A stretch of DNA of 64,000 nucleotides from Methanobacteriota archaeon (GCA_023411115.1 JAEYPF010000007.1:1-64000); one strand, 5' to 3'; positions 10,059-19,599 are shown, numbered from the stretch's first letter. A program made the numbers and translations. The notes: a model not told the origin generated them from the letters alone.

Positions 10059-10739
10059 TCATAACGTATTAAAAGACGCGTCAATTAACCTATTAGAATT
10101 AGAAAAAACGTCAGTACTTCCTAACCATTCTGGAATCTCATAAACAAATACGGGAGTTCCAGTAGCTACAATTGGATTATCAACCTTTGTAATGGATGAA
10201 CTTTGAGCTTTTTCGTCTGTATTTCTTTGATAATAATTAAAATCAGGCAAAATAGTGTGTACTGTTTCTGCTAAAGTCACTGATTTTGCATCCATCGTAG
10301 GGGTGGCAATATAATATCCATTACCATAGCCTTTTTCATGGTCATGGACTATTATTACAAGATTGTAATTTGATTTGGCGATATCCGGGATTATGTATTT
10401 AGCAACAAGACCTTCACCATTTTTACGGCTTGTGGTAAAATCTTGTGGACTATCAGTAACAGTTACCTGATAATTTACAATTTGAACGTTGTGCGTAAGG
10501 GCGTAAAATTTTATAACAGATGGTACAACCGTTTTAGCCGATGTTTCTCGAGGGTGCATCCCTGTTATAACCGCTATTGTAGGACCAGAAGAACCATAAT
10601 GAGCATATACATCTTTAGTGACATATCCTCTGCTATCTGAGCCTAATTTAGAGTGTTCACTGGAATTATACAACATGAACAGTCCAGCGGCTACTATACC
10701 TACAAATAAAATGATTACCAGGAATGCTCTTTTAATCAT
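10059..10739 (-). CDS. exported HxxE protein, M14/aspartoacylase-like, copy 2
   Basis: This 226-residue paralog lies about 100 bases upstream of copy 1 on the same strand. It has an N-terminal hydrophobic helix (FLVIILFVGIVAAGLFML), then GSDSRGYVTKDVY, TGMHPRETSA, VHDHEKGYGNGYYIATP and FVYEIPEWLG, each aligned with copy 1. It lacks a roughly 20-residue insertion that copy 1 has before its HPRE motif. The conserved motifs suggest that both are active and have the same fold. Likely acts outside the membrane; substrate unknown. Confidence 0.65.
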   Translation of the reverse strand: MIKRAFLVIILFVGIVAAGLFMLYNSSEHSKLGSDSRGYVTKDVYAHYGSSGPTIAVITGMHPRETSAKTVVPSVIKFYALTHNVQIVNYQVTVTDSPQDFTTSRKNGEGLVAKYIIPDIAKSNYNLVIIVHDHEKGYGNGYYIATPTMDAKSVTLAETVHTILPDFNYYQRNTDEKAQSSSITKVDNPIVATGTPVFVYEIPEWLGSTDVFSNSNRLIDASFNTL

Positions 10740-10833
10740 TGAATCACGTTTATACCAAATTTATACATTTAAGAGGTTTGTTTTCTATTTTAAAACCTTT
10801 TATACTTTGCTGTTATCAAAGTTAAAGATTATC

Positions 10834-11853
10834 TTAAATTAATAAATCCCTCATCATTATAGCAGTTCCAACTGCGGGAGCAACCACACATTCCTCTTTT
10901 TTAAGTAGTACATCCATGCCCGTTGATTCAAATCCTGCAATTTCTGCAGCCTTTGCACCGATTATATCCATACCTAGCCCCGTAGTTACAACTTTTACTA
11001 GATTTTCTCTTTTTGAAACTTCTGAGAGTGCTTCAGCAACTTTTTCGGCCTGTCTATGGTAAATATAGGTTGCAATATTTTCTATATCGGACTTGCTCAG
11101 CATGTCTAAATCTCCACAGATAACCCTTGAAATTCTCCTCATACAGTCTTCTTTCGATTTTCCCGCCCCATCAGGTGTACTGCATGTGTAATCTTCTTCT
11201 TTTATATTTCCAAGCACCATCTGGACATCTGCAGAAATTGCAAAAAGTTCTGAGGATACCCTTACAAATTCGCCGCCTAAAGGTACTTTATCCACTATTG
11301 CTGCCAGATTTGTCCTGAGCGTTCCGCTGTATACTAACTCACCTGTTTTCAATCTTTCCATGTCAGATCTGCCTTTAGCACATTCTGATCCATTTTTGAT
11401 AGGAATAATATCTGTTGTTGTGCTTCCAGTATCTATCATTATACAATTTTCATCAATTCTGGATGCTATTTTAGCAGTTGCAATCCAGTTTGCTGCAGCA
11501 ACTTCGTCAGGCCTTCCAGTAACTTCTTCAAAACTTAAAACCCCATTTAGCCCAATAAAACCAGTAGGAACAGAAAATGATTCCTTAGATTTTTTTGCAA
11601 TATCTATTACTCCTTCCCTTTTTGTTTTATAGGCATCCACAAGTTCTGCTGTCATACAAACCCCTACAGCGTCTATATCCCCTAAATCATCTTTAAGTAA
11701 GTCCAGAAGCGCATTTCCAAGTTCATCCTTTTTTAACCACATTGGAAAATACTCAAAATCAGTTTTAACTTCAATTATATTACCAAGATCGTCAAATTCA
11801 ACCACAGCAAGGTCTGTATTTGCTCCGCCTATGTCAAATCCTGCAATTTTCAT
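10834..11853 (-). CDS. mfnF: methanofuran biosynthesis protein MfnF
   Basis: This enzyme of about 339 residues belongs to the hydantoinase/oxoprolinase-like family linked to methanogenic C1 transfer. It is known to join aminomethylfuran diphosphate to gamma-glutamyltyramine, making the methanofuran core. Actin-fold phosphate loops are visible: KIAGFDIGGANTDLAVV at the N-terminus and MIDTGSTTTDIIPI near the middle. The start is placed at the second ATG, four codons in, because GTGAT precedes it. It follows mfnD by 29 bases, so two steps of the same pathway are co-transcribed. Confidence 0.88.
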   Translation of the reverse strand: MKIAGFDIGGANTDLAVVEFDDLGNIIEVKTDFEYFPMWLKKDELGNALLDLLKDDLGDIDAVGVCMTAELVDAYKTKREGVIDIAKKSKESFSVPTGFIGLNGVLSFEEVTGRPDEVAAANWIATAKIASRIDENCIMIDTGSTTTDIIPIKNGSECAKGRSDMERLKTGELVYSGTLRTNLAAIVDKVPLGGEFVRVSSELFAISADVQMVLGNIKEEDYTCSTPDGAGKSKEDCMRRISRVICGDLDMLSKSDIENIATYIYHRQAEKVAEALSEVSKRENLVKVVTTGLGMDIIGAKAAEIAGFESTGMDVLLKKEECVVAPAVGTAIMMRDLLI

Positions 11854-11882
11854 AAAATCACTCATTACTTTGAATTAAATTT

Positions 11883-12884
11883 TTAAAATATTTTTTCAAG
11901 CTTTAAAACATCACTTTCTTTATAAAAGGATATTGCACCATCTAAATTAATTTTTGAAGGTAATTTACCATCTATAGAATCTAAAATTGCGTCACCAAGA
12001 TTAAAATTTAAAATACGCCTTAAAGCCACGTAAGGTGTTGTTATTCTTGAATTCACCTCAACAAGATGTACTTCATCTCCAAGGATCATATCTACTCCAA
12101 CATAACCTTTAATACCATCTATTGATTCTACAGCTTTTTTTGCTATATTTTTTGCTTCATCTTCAAGTTCATGGCTCAAAGGTACCTGGCCCCCATTATA
12201 ATTAATTCCATGGTCTGAAAAATTAATGTTCTGAAAATTCAGACTTAAAGGGGCTGCTTCTTCACCATTACTTATTAAACTCACGCTGGCCGAAGTTCCT
12301 TCTATAAAATCTTGAATTATAAAATAAGGAATGTTGGTTTCAATTGAAGAGGCCGCTTTTTTCATTTCATCAAAACTGTTTACAATCTGTATTCCAGAGC
12401 ATGAAACTCCATCAGCAGGTTTTACAACTTTTTTTTCATTATTGAATGCATTATATTCATCAATATCATTAAAAAATACTTTTTCAGTTTTAATTATAGG
12501 TACGTCATTTTTAAGAGCTTCGTACATCTTAAATTTATCAGAACACGTCATTACTGCATCAGAATTGGATCCTATAATGTTAACACCTTTTTTTTCCATG
12601 AAATTTGTTATATTATGCAGTAAGAAATCTTCTTCAGGTGCTATTATGAGACAGGAGGTATAATTAGAAATATTTTTATGTAACCAGTCCATCAAATCTT
12701 CTTTAAGTTCAACTGGATTACAATTGCCATTATCAGAAATAGGTGATGTTGATGATATTAAATAATCTACATTTTTATCTTTAAAATCATCTATAAGCCC
12801 GTTAAGCATTGCCTGACCTTCAGAACGTATGGATGGATCGTCAAGCCCTGTAGCAGTAGCATATTCAAGAACAAGTATTTTCAA
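11883..12884 (-). CDS. mfnD: tyramine--L-glutamate ligase MfnD
   Basis: This 333-residue ATP-grasp ligase forms gamma-glutamyltyramine in methanofuran synthesis. ATP-grasp features are visible: KKVVKPADGVSCSGI (ATP-lysine strand), FIIQDFIEG (hinge) and HLVEVNSRITTPYV (metal-binding Glu/Asn near the C-terminus). It follows wecC by 24 bases and precedes mfnF by 29, so it is in the middle of a probable four-gene operon. Confidence 0.88.
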   Translation of the reverse strand: MKILVLEYATATGLDDPSIRSEGQAMLNGLIDDFKDKNVDYLISSTSPISDNGNCNPVELKEDLMDWLHKNISNYTSCLIIAPEEDFLLHNITNFMEKKGVNIIGSNSDAVMTCSDKFKMYEALKNDVPIIKTEKVFFNDIDEYNAFNNEKKVVKPADGVSCSGIQIVNSFDEMKKAASSIETNIPYFIIQDFIEGTSASVSLISNGEEAAPLSLNFQNINFSDHGINYNGGQVPLSHELEDEAKNIAKKAVESIDGIKGYVGVDMILGDEVHLVEVNSRITTPYVALRRILNFNLGDAILDSIDGKLPSKINLDGAISFYKESDVLKLEKIF

Positions 12885-12908
12885 ATTATCAACTCCAAAA
12901 AAGAAGGT

Positions 12909-14210
12909 TTAAACTCTTCCAATCCCTTTAAAGATAATGCCTTCTCTTTTAAAATCATCAGGGTTTAGAATCGGTCTTGTACAAACAAAAATTTTGTTTT
13001 CAATCATTTGCGGTGTAATCTTTTTGTATTCGTCATGATCAGTTATAAGCACGACGCAATCACACTTTAAAACATCTTCCATGCTTACTGGCTTTGCACC
13101 AAAAGATTTTATCAAATCAGGGGATGTATGAGGGTCATGGGCATATACACTGGAATTTTTTTCAACCAAAAGCTCTATCAGCGGCTTTGCAGGGGTTTCC
13201 CTAGCATCAGCAACATTTCCTTTATAGGCTACTCCCAGTATGCCTATCTTAGAATTTTCTATTTGTTTTCCAACCTCATTCAATGTATCAACAATAATTT
13301 CCACAACGTGGCCCGGCATTCCTTCATTTATGGCCCTTGCATTTTTTATTAACGTGGACTCTACTCCTTGCTGTTCAGCCATCTCTACAATAAAATATGG
13401 ATCAATAGATAAGCAGTGCCCACCAACACCAGGACCAGGAGTATGTATATTAACTCGAGGATGATGATTTGCAGCACCTATAGCCTCTATTGCATCAATA
13501 CCAAGCTTTTCACATACTTTTGCAAACTCGTTGGATAACGCTATATTGGTATCTCTATACGTATTTTCCATGAGTTTAACCATTTCTGCAGTTATAAGAT
13601 CTTTAACCTTGATTATCTCGCCCTTTGTGATATGCCTGTAAAGAGAAACCGCTGTATCGGTGCTATTTTCATTAATTCCACCAATGACCCTTGCATTATG
13701 GGTCATCTCGTAAATTGTGTTATTTGGAAGTGCTCTTTCTGGCGTATACGCTATTCCAAAGTCATTACCTGCTTTTAATCCGCTTTCTTCAAGTATTGGA
13801 ATTACAATATCTTCACAGGTTTTTGGAGGAATGGTGCTTTCTATTATAACAAGATCATCCTTATTTAAAGCCTTTGAAATGCTCTCACATGCTGATTTAA
13901 CAGCTGATAAATCCGATTTTTTAAATTCATCCACTGGTGTTGGAACAACGACGATCATGATCTTTGAGTCCTTAGAAGCAGCGACCCCATCTTCAGTGAC
14001 AGAAAGATTACCACTTCCAACTGCTTTCTTTACCAATTCATCAAGTCCCGGTTCTATAATTGGGGATTTACCTTTATTTACATATTCAATAGTTTTCTTG
14101 TTTATGTCTACCCCAGTAACTAGCAAGCCGCTATTTGCAAAAAGAGCGGCAGTAGGAAGCCCAATATGACCAAGCCCAAAAACTGTAATCTTCGAATTTT
14201 TGAAAATCAT
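12909..14210 (-). CDS. wecC: UDP-N-acetyl-D-mannosamine dehydrogenase
   Basis: This 433-residue enzyme of the UDP-sugar 6-dehydrogenase family oxidises UDP-ManNAc to UDP-ManNAcA with two NAD+. An N-terminal Rossmann loop GLGHIGLPTAALFA, the central catalytic-cysteine motif GPGVGGHCLSIDPYF and a C-terminal NAD/UDP domain are in the usual order and length. The upstream neighbour is the matching 2-epimerase, so both reactions from UDP-GlcNAc to UDP-ManNAcA are encoded together. The product probably serves an N-glycan or surface polysaccharide. Confidence 0.9.
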   Translation of the reverse strand: MIFKNSKITVFGLGHIGLPTAALFANSGLLVTGVDINKKTIEYVNKGKSPIIEPGLDELVKKAVGSGNLSVTEDGVAASKDSKIMIVVVPTPVDEFKKSDLSAVKSACESISKALNKDDLVIIESTIPPKTCEDIVIPILEESGLKAGNDFGIAYTPERALPNNTIYEMTHNARVIGGINENSTDTAVSLYRHITKGEIIKVKDLITAEMVKLMENTYRDTNIALSNEFAKVCEKLGIDAIEAIGAANHHPRVNIHTPGPGVGGHCLSIDPYFIVEMAEQQGVESTLIKNARAINEGMPGHVVEIIVDTLNEVGKQIENSKIGILGVAYKGNVADARETPAKPLIELLVEKNSSVYAHDPHTSPDLIKSFGAKPVSMEDVLKCDCVVLITDHDEYKKITPQMIENKIFVCTRPILNPDDFKREGIIFKGIGRV

Positions 14211-14288
14211 TGTTTCTATCTCTCTACTTAATCAACTCATTATCACTCAACACATTTATTTAGTTTTCTACTAAATATGGATAACCGA

Positions 14289-15602
14289 TTAATCTGCTTT
14301 CAAATTATCAATTAATATAACTTTACCTTTTAAATTAAGATCTTCATAAGGGAATCCAGCAATACCTTTTTCAAAGACCATTTTTATGATTGAATCACTA
14401 TTTTCCTTTTCAAACTCGTGCACTTTTATGTTTTCATTAACTTCAAGAAGCTCACGTGTTCTGTTTTTCATTATATCTTCAGGTACAGTTATTTTGAGTT
14501 CATCAGCGCGGTATAACTTTAAAATAGCGTCAAGAATTCTTTCTGATGAATTTCCTTCACCATAAGGATTTTTAGCCATCTTCATTTTGTTGTATAAATC
14601 ATCGTTATTTAAGATTTCTTTAACCGTATCCATTATTTTATCTTTTTCTGCCCCAACGAGGATATTTCCACCAGCTTTAACTGTTTCGGGACGTTCAGTA
14701 TTGTACCTTAATGTCATACAGGGTACATCCAATGTTATTGCCTCTTCCTGTAATCCGCCAGAATCAGTCATTATAAATTTAGACTTAGATAGGAGAAGTA
14801 AAAAATCAAGATAGCCTACAGGCTTTATGAGTTTAATATGTTCTGCATTTTCTAATTTTTCAAACATTCCGAATTCTTTAAGAGTTTTAACTGTTCTTGG
14901 GTGTATTGGAAAGACTATTGTGAGATCTTCAAGTTCCATAAGTGCATCCAGAATATTTTGAAGCCTTTCTTTATTATCAACATTTTCGGCCCTGTGCATA
15001 GTAAGAGTAAGAATTTCTCCTTCAAAATCTAAATCTGATCTTGATTCTGATTTCTGAGCAATCTTAAGGTTTCTCATGCATGTATCAACGATTGTATTTC
15101 CTGTTATAAATATATCCTTTGGACTGATACCTTCAAAAAGTAAATTAATGGCTGATTCTTCAGTTGGTACAAAATAAAGCTTAGAACAGACATCAGCAAC
15201 TTCCCTATTTACTTCCTCAGGCATTGATTTATCATAAGACCTTAAACCTGCTTCAACATGCCCCACTGGTATATGGAGCTTTGATGCTACAAGCGCCCCA
15301 GCGAGTACTGCATTTGTATCGCCCTGAACAAGAACTATATCTGGCTTTTCCCCAACCAAAACTTCTTCGATACCTTTCATCATTGTCGCTGTCTGGTTTC
15401 CATGTGATCCAGAACCTACACCAATGTTGAAATCGGGTTTTCTTAATTCTAAATCGATGAAAAACTGATCAGACATCTCATGATCGTAGTGCTGCCCAGT
15501 ATGAATCAAAATATAATCCAAATCCCGTTTTTCTATTTCATCAATTACAGGAGCCATTTTTATTATCTCTGGCCTTGTCCCTATTATAACTGCAATTTTC
15601 AT
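14289..15602 (-). CDS. wecB: UDP-N-acetylglucosamine 2-epimerase with C-terminal extension
   Basis: This 437-residue non-hydrolysing epimerase interconverts UDP-GlcNAc and UDP-ManNAc. GTRPEIIKMAPVI at the N-terminus, GHVEAGLRS, the HRAEN motif and TDSGGLQEEA are all present. The family is usually about 360-380 residues; here about 65 extra residues follow the expected end (from roughly residue 372), containing ENIKVHEFEKENSDSI and ending GKVILIDNLKAD. This tail is not a domain I recognise. The gene heads the wecB-wecC-mfnD-mfnF run. Confidence 0.9.
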   Translation of the reverse strand: MKIAVIIGTRPEIIKMAPVIDEIEKRDLDYILIHTGQHYDHEMSDQFFIDLELRKPDFNIGVGSGSHGNQTATMMKGIEEVLVGEKPDIVLVQGDTNAVLAGALVASKLHIPVGHVEAGLRSYDKSMPEEVNREVADVCSKLYFVPTEESAINLLFEGISPKDIFITGNTIVDTCMRNLKIAQKSESRSDLDFEGEILTLTMHRAENVDNKERLQNILDALMELEDLTIVFPIHPRTVKTLKEFGMFEKLENAEHIKLIKPVGYLDFLLLLSKSKFIMTDSGGLQEEAITLDVPCMTLRYNTERPETVKAGGNILVGAEKDKIMDTVKEILNNDDLYNKMKMAKNPYGEGNSSERILDAILKLYRADELKITVPEDIMKNRTRELLEVNENIKVHEFEKENSDSIIKMVFEKGIAGFPYEDLNLKGKVILIDNLKAD

Positions 15603-15819
15603 AGTGGAATTTTTATATTTAAGCTTAATATACTTAAGTATTTGAAATTCCTAAAGGTTATAAGGAAACCATCTTTTCCCATAACTCCATTTTAAAAACT
15701 AAGATATAAAACCCTGCTATACATTGCACAGCCCTCTTTGATATCTCATTTTCAAGAAATGCCAAATATTAAATTATAAATACTAATAAAAATTTACTAT
15801 TTTTAGGGGATGGTCTAAG

Positions 15820-16437
15820 ATGAGATATTTAATCTGTGAAAATTGTGGAGGCTATTATGAGCTTCAAGAAGGTGAAACAATAGATGATTTCTATGGTTGT
15901 GATTGTGGCGGAAATTACAGAGAAGCCGAATATAATGAAGTCAGAGCTCTTGAATCAGAAAAAGATAAATTAAAAGCTAAATTAAAAAAAAATAAAGAAA
16001 AGAAAAAAATATCTGAACTAATAAGCAGACCCATTCCTAATTCAGTAAGGCCTCCTGTTAAACGAAAATTAATAAATATGGTTAAAAATGGCAAGAGTAC
16101 AGAAGAAATAGAAAAATATTATAGGGAAATAATTGCCAAAACCCAATTTATCGAAAGTAGAAGAGAAGAATACATTACAGAAGCTAAATTAGCAGATAAA
16201 GTTTATAAAGCATATATAACTGATGGAATATCTCGTCTAGAAAAAATAAATGGTAGATTTCTAGCATCACTATCAATTAAAACGGACGTTCTTATAGAAC
16301 AGAATAATCGGATTATAAAGCTATTAGAAGCTAATTTAAAAGCAAATAATGCTTTACCATCGGCATTTTGTCCCAAATGTGGAAGTAAAAACATTAATGA
16401 AACAAACTATTGCGAAAAATGTGGTACAAAGATATAG
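15820..16437 (+). CDS. protein with zinc ribbons at both ends
   Basis: This 205-residue protein begins with a zinc-ribbon-like unit (CENCGG near residues 6-11, CDCGG near 27-31), continues with about 130 residues of charged, probably helical and partly coiled sequence, and ends with a classic zinc ribbon (CPKCGS and CEKCGT). No membrane segment is seen. The two-ended layout suggests an adaptor or scaffold, but no function can be assigned. It stands alone on the plus strand. Confidence 0.7.
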   Translation: MRYLICENCGGYYELQEGETIDDFYGCDCGGNYREAEYNEVRALESEKDKLKAKLKKNKEKKKISELISRPIPNSVRPPVKRKLINMVKNGKSTEEIEKYYREIIAKTQFIESRREEYITEAKLADKVYKAYITDGISRLEKINGRFLASLSIKTDVLIEQNNRIIKLLEANLKANNALPSAFCPKCGSKNINETNYCEKCGTKI

Positions 16438-16738
16438 ATAATCTTTGATGATGTGAATTAATTAATTGATATGCACTCTTTCATTCTGCATTTTTAGATT
16501 TTTTGCAAATAAATATAAACCATTTTTTTCTCTTTTCAATATCTTCACCAATAAAATCTTCCCATTTATCTTTTAATTCTGATTATTTCACGTTCATGTA
16601 CCACATTAGACTTACTTAATCCATTAATTCATCCAAATATAAATAAACATGAAAAAATTTTAAATTGTGTCATTAAGTTGTCCTGGACACCACAAGGAAG
16701 TCCAGGATTACTAATTAAAAATATTCTTTGGTTTGAAG
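16438..16738. other. intergenic region with hairpin
   Basis: This is the AT-rich gap between two convergent genes. No ORF of note or tRNA is visible. The only structure seen is the perfect inverted repeat listed at 16681-16707. Confidence 0.6.
16681..16707. repeat. perfect 8-bp inverted repeat, possible transcript end
   Basis: TCCTGGAC (16681-16688) and GTCCAGGA (16700-16707) are exact reverse complements separated by 11 bases. The hairpin lies about 30 bases past the stop codon of the CPBP protease gene, read on the minus strand. It may be a 3' end or processing signal; archaeal terminators are more often plain U-runs. Confidence 0.4.
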
Positions 16739-17518
16739 CTATTTTTCTGTTGGATAACTGAAACCTATTTTTTTAGAGGCCCAGAACCATAAAATAACCA
16801 GGAACACTAAACCAAAAACCAACCCTAACAAACCACTTTCAGGGCTAAATATGTTTGTCATTTTAATTCCCAAAATACCAATAGTACTGCCGAAACCAAA
16901 TAGAATATAAACTAATGTATTCCAAAGAGCATGGGAGAATGATGATACAATTATAGAACCTGAAATGTACCGTAAGAGTCCGAAGGTCAGCCCCCCAATA
17001 ATCCCTCCAGTAATGTATATAGGAAGCATACTCATTGTGAACGATGCGCTCAGGAAAAATAAAGGTAAATGCCATGAAGCAAATGCTAACGCCGTGAGTA
17101 AGAGGATCCATTTAGGATTTACTTTGCCCCGTTCCAGTATTCCAAAAAGCCATCCTCTGAAAAAGCCTTCTTCAGTGGCAAATGCCAATATTAGTGTATA
17201 CAAAAAAAGATAAGCAATTTTTCCAGCTGTTCCATCAAAGTATTGAATTCCATTAATATTCCCGGTTAACAATGCAATGACAATAATCACTAAACAAATA
17301 CTTACTGGATACAAAATAGCCCACATATAATCTCTTAAACTTCCAAACTCCAAACCCAACTCTTTACCATTCATTTTAGTCCAATAGGCTAAAATTAGAA
17401 TTATGGGGAATATTACAAACGCTTGAAGTTGTTCATTATTAAATATTACTGGTGTAATTACACTAAAAACCATCACCAAAACATATCCAATTAAACCCGT
17501 TTTGTAAACTTTTTTCAT
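16739..17518 (-). CDS. CPBP-family intramembrane glutamic protease
   Basis: This polytopic membrane protein of 259 residues from the chosen start shows the three CPBP/Abi motifs: EEGFFRG (EExxxR) after the fourth helix, FASWHLPLFF with the second-motif histidine, and SFSHALWNT (HxxxN). The family includes CAAX prenyl proteases and bacteriocin-immunity proteins. I chose the ATG of MKKVYKTG, preceded by GAGAGTG; an in-frame TTG 30 codons upstream would add another hydrophobic stretch. The substrate is unknown and no candidate prenylated or peptide partner lies next to it. Confidence 0.8.
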   Translation of the reverse strand: MKKVYKTGLIGYVLVMVFSVITPVIFNNEQLQAFVIFPIILILAYWTKMNGKELGLEFGSLRDYMWAILYPVSICLVIIVIALLTGNINGIQYFDGTAGKIAYLFLYTLILAFATEEGFFRGWLFGILERGKVNPKWILLLTALAFASWHLPLFFLSASFTMSMLPIYITGGIIGGLTFGLLRYISGSIIVSSFSHALWNTLVYILFGFGSTIGILGIKMTNIFSPESGLLGLVFGLVFLVILWFWASKKIGFSYPTEK

Positions 17519-18038
17519 TTTTGACACTCTCTCAATTTTACTTAAATAAAGACAAAAAATCAAAGTAACATCTAAAATAATCACTCTCAAAAATTTCATC
17601 TTCACCAAATTTGGAATGGCAATTCCAGAAGTATTACTAGAGTAAAAGGCATTTTCGCGAAGTAATTGATATTTATTTCAAATAATTCCATTGTCATTTT
17701 TTTTATATTCAAGTATTCTTTCCCAAAGACTCCATTTTATTTATATTGACCCTTTAATAGGTTCTTATCTAGAATTCCATTTGTTTTCTGCAAAGTTTGA
17801 TTATAAATAAGCAGATACAACTAGATTCATTTTTAATAATATAATAATTTACTATTATAAAAAAATAGAAAAGATTATGGTACCTATCTCTAAATAAATT
17901 TATATTTCGATTTAATAATCTAATTAAAATGTAATCTCCCAATAATAAATTAATAAAAATTCAAACAAGGCTTATTAAAAATAATGCTATTAAATAGGAG
18001 ATTTAAATAAAATAAAAAATTATAATAGGAGAATTTTA
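17519..18038. other. AT-rich intergenic region
   Basis: About 520 bases without a convincing gene lie upstream of the CPBP protease gene and downstream of the DUF460 unit. The sequence is very AT-rich with many TATA-like words. No RNA gene or repeat was recognised. It should hold the CPBP promoter. Confidence 0.5.
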
Positions 18039-18176
18039 TTAATTATTAGCTTTATTTTGAGTTTTAATGGCAGTAAGCTTAATTAGAGCTGTTAGATTAG
18101 GATTTTTATAAGGATCAACTCTAGATTCAGTTAATGGAGACATTACGATATTTTTCCTAAAACTCGAAATACACAT
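18039..18176 (-). CDS. possible small protein coupled to DUF460 gene
   Basis: This is a 45-codon ORF beginning MCISSFRKNIV and rich in Thr, Lys and Leu. Its ATG is five bases past the upstream stop codon, and a GGTGAT ribosome site overlaps the last codons of that gene, which would couple translation. Another in-frame ATG 15 bases earlier overlaps the upstream gene. No family is recognised, so this rests on spacing and the ribosome site only. Confidence 0.35.
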   Translation of the reverse strand: MCISSFRKNIVMSPLTESRVDPYKNPNLTALIKLTAIKTQNKANN

Positions 18177-18180
18177 TAGT

Positions 18181-19599
18181 TCAATCACCATTAGAAGGTC
18201 TTCTTCTTTGAGCCCTGTATTCATCTATAACTTCTAAAAGCTTTTTCTTCTCTTCTTTTTTCCTTCTATTTTCTACCATGGTTTTCCAGTTCTCGATTTC
18301 TTTATTTAAAACATCTCTTTCTATAACTGCAAATTCATCGATCATTTCAAGATCAATTTTATTTGCATCAAGTACTGGTACCATGTTCTTTTCAAATTCT
18401 TCTTCAGCAGGGTGTGACATTTTATCAACAACCATGACTGCTTTTATACCCAAATTAATGAGTAATGAAGCCGTTTGTGAGCCCCCTCCTTCAGAGCTTG
18501 ATAAAATGACCACATCTCCTTTTTTAATAGTCCAGTAGTCCATAGCTTCTTTTATTTTTTCCCTTGTAAATGATTCAATGATCTTTACAGGAACTGCTTT
18601 TTCAGATAGTTCCATTACCCTTATTTCTTTCATGGAACGTAGATTTTCTTCAAGCTTTTCTCTAAGGGCTTTTTCTTCAGTGTATTTTTCCTGAATCCCC
18701 TTTATAATTGCAACCTTAGAGGATATCTCTTTTTTACTTAAAATATCCTTTGAATAGTCGTAATGCAGCTTATCTATCTTACCTTCAAGTTTCGAAGTTT
18801 TCTTTTTATAGTACCTGACATCTTTTTTAAGGAGCTTATTCTTCTTCTTTAAATTTTTTATCTGGTTTTCCTGGGACTTTATCTTTTGTTTAAGTTTTCT
18901 GGCGGAATCTTCAATTTTTTTGAGTTTTTCTTCGTCGATTGAATCTATATCATTTTCCATCTCTTCAATTTGAATTTCCAGATCATCCCTATCCTCAGGA
19001 ATTTTTAAAACGTCGTCTATTGCAGAACTGATTGGACGGCCTTTAATGACCATGCTTTTAATATCATCCACTTCTTCGTCTGTTAGACTGAGTTTTTCTG
19101 TACGTTTTTCAATCTGCCCGAGCTTATTTTGATAATGCTTGTATGTTTTAATGGCAGCTGCCAGTGCATCCCTTTCATGGGCATTTCCAGGGTAGTTTGT
19201 AGAAGATATTTCATTAAGATAGCTGTCCACAAGTTCCGTCTTGGAACTAACTGTAAAAGTTTTACTTGGAGAATAAATTTTAGAATTAAGTGTTGATGCA
19301 AGCTTCCTAACCATTTTTGGGGCCGGATAAACATCGGTAGCAATTAAAACAGCTTTTCCATGACTGATAATATGTTTTATTACTTCAGCCCTGGACATTT
19401 CCTTACAACTTATAGTTGAAATCACATTTCCAGAGAGATCTAAAATAGCTATCCCTACGGTTAATCCTGGATCAAAACCCACAATAATCCATTTTTGTCT
19501 TTCCTGTGATGCTTTAGAATTTAAAAATAAGTTTGAGTTTTCAGTTTCTTCTATTTGTCCTATATTCTTATATACCAGGGAATTTCCTCCTAACTGCAT
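18181..19599 (-). CDS. DUF460 protein (RNase H-fold, Holliday-junction-resolvase-like)
   Basis: This 472-residue archaeal protein has an N-terminal RNase H-like domain (IIVGFDPGLTVGIAILD near residue 38; HERDALAAAIKTY near 140) typical of PF04312, a long coiled coil (about 200-340), and a C-terminal domain containing VVILSSSEGGGSQTA. Its molecular role is not established. The start is odd: AGGAGG lies inside codons 3-5, downstream of the ATG and seven bases before CTG codon 8 (19578), so the ATG may not be the real start. The family domain begins well after either start. Confidence 0.8.
   Translation of the reverse strand: MQLGGNSLVYKNIGQIEETENSNLFLNSKASQERQKWIIVGFDPGLTVGIAILDLSGNVISTISCKEMSRAEVIKHIISHGKAVLIATDVYPAPKMVRKLASTLNSKIYSPSKTFTVSSKTELVDSYLNEISSTNYPGNAHERDALAAAIKTYKHYQNKLGQIEKRTEKLSLTDEEVDDIKSMVIKGRPISSAIDDVLKIPEDRDDLEIQIEEMENDIDSIDEEKLKKIEDSARKLKQKIKSQENQIKNLKKKNKLLKKDVRYYKKKTSKLEGKIDKLHYDYSKDILSKKEISSKVAIIKGIQEKYTEEKALREKLEENLRSMKEIRVMELSEKAVPVKIIESFTREKIKEAMDYWTIKKGDVVILSSSEGGGSQTASLLINLGIKAVMVVDKMSHPAEEEFEKNMVPVLDANKIDLEMIDEFAVIERDVLNKEIENWKTMVENRRKKEEKKKLLEVIDEYRAQRRRPSNGD

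Noticed and set aside
12331..12663. 110-codon plus-strand frame
   Set aside because: It is opposite mfnD, with no ribosome site or recognisable domain.
13717..14169. 150-codon open frame on the plus strand
   Set aside because: It lies wholly opposite wecC, which has clear dehydrogenase motifs; its product is Ser/Thr-rich and shows no domain, so it is an antisense shadow.
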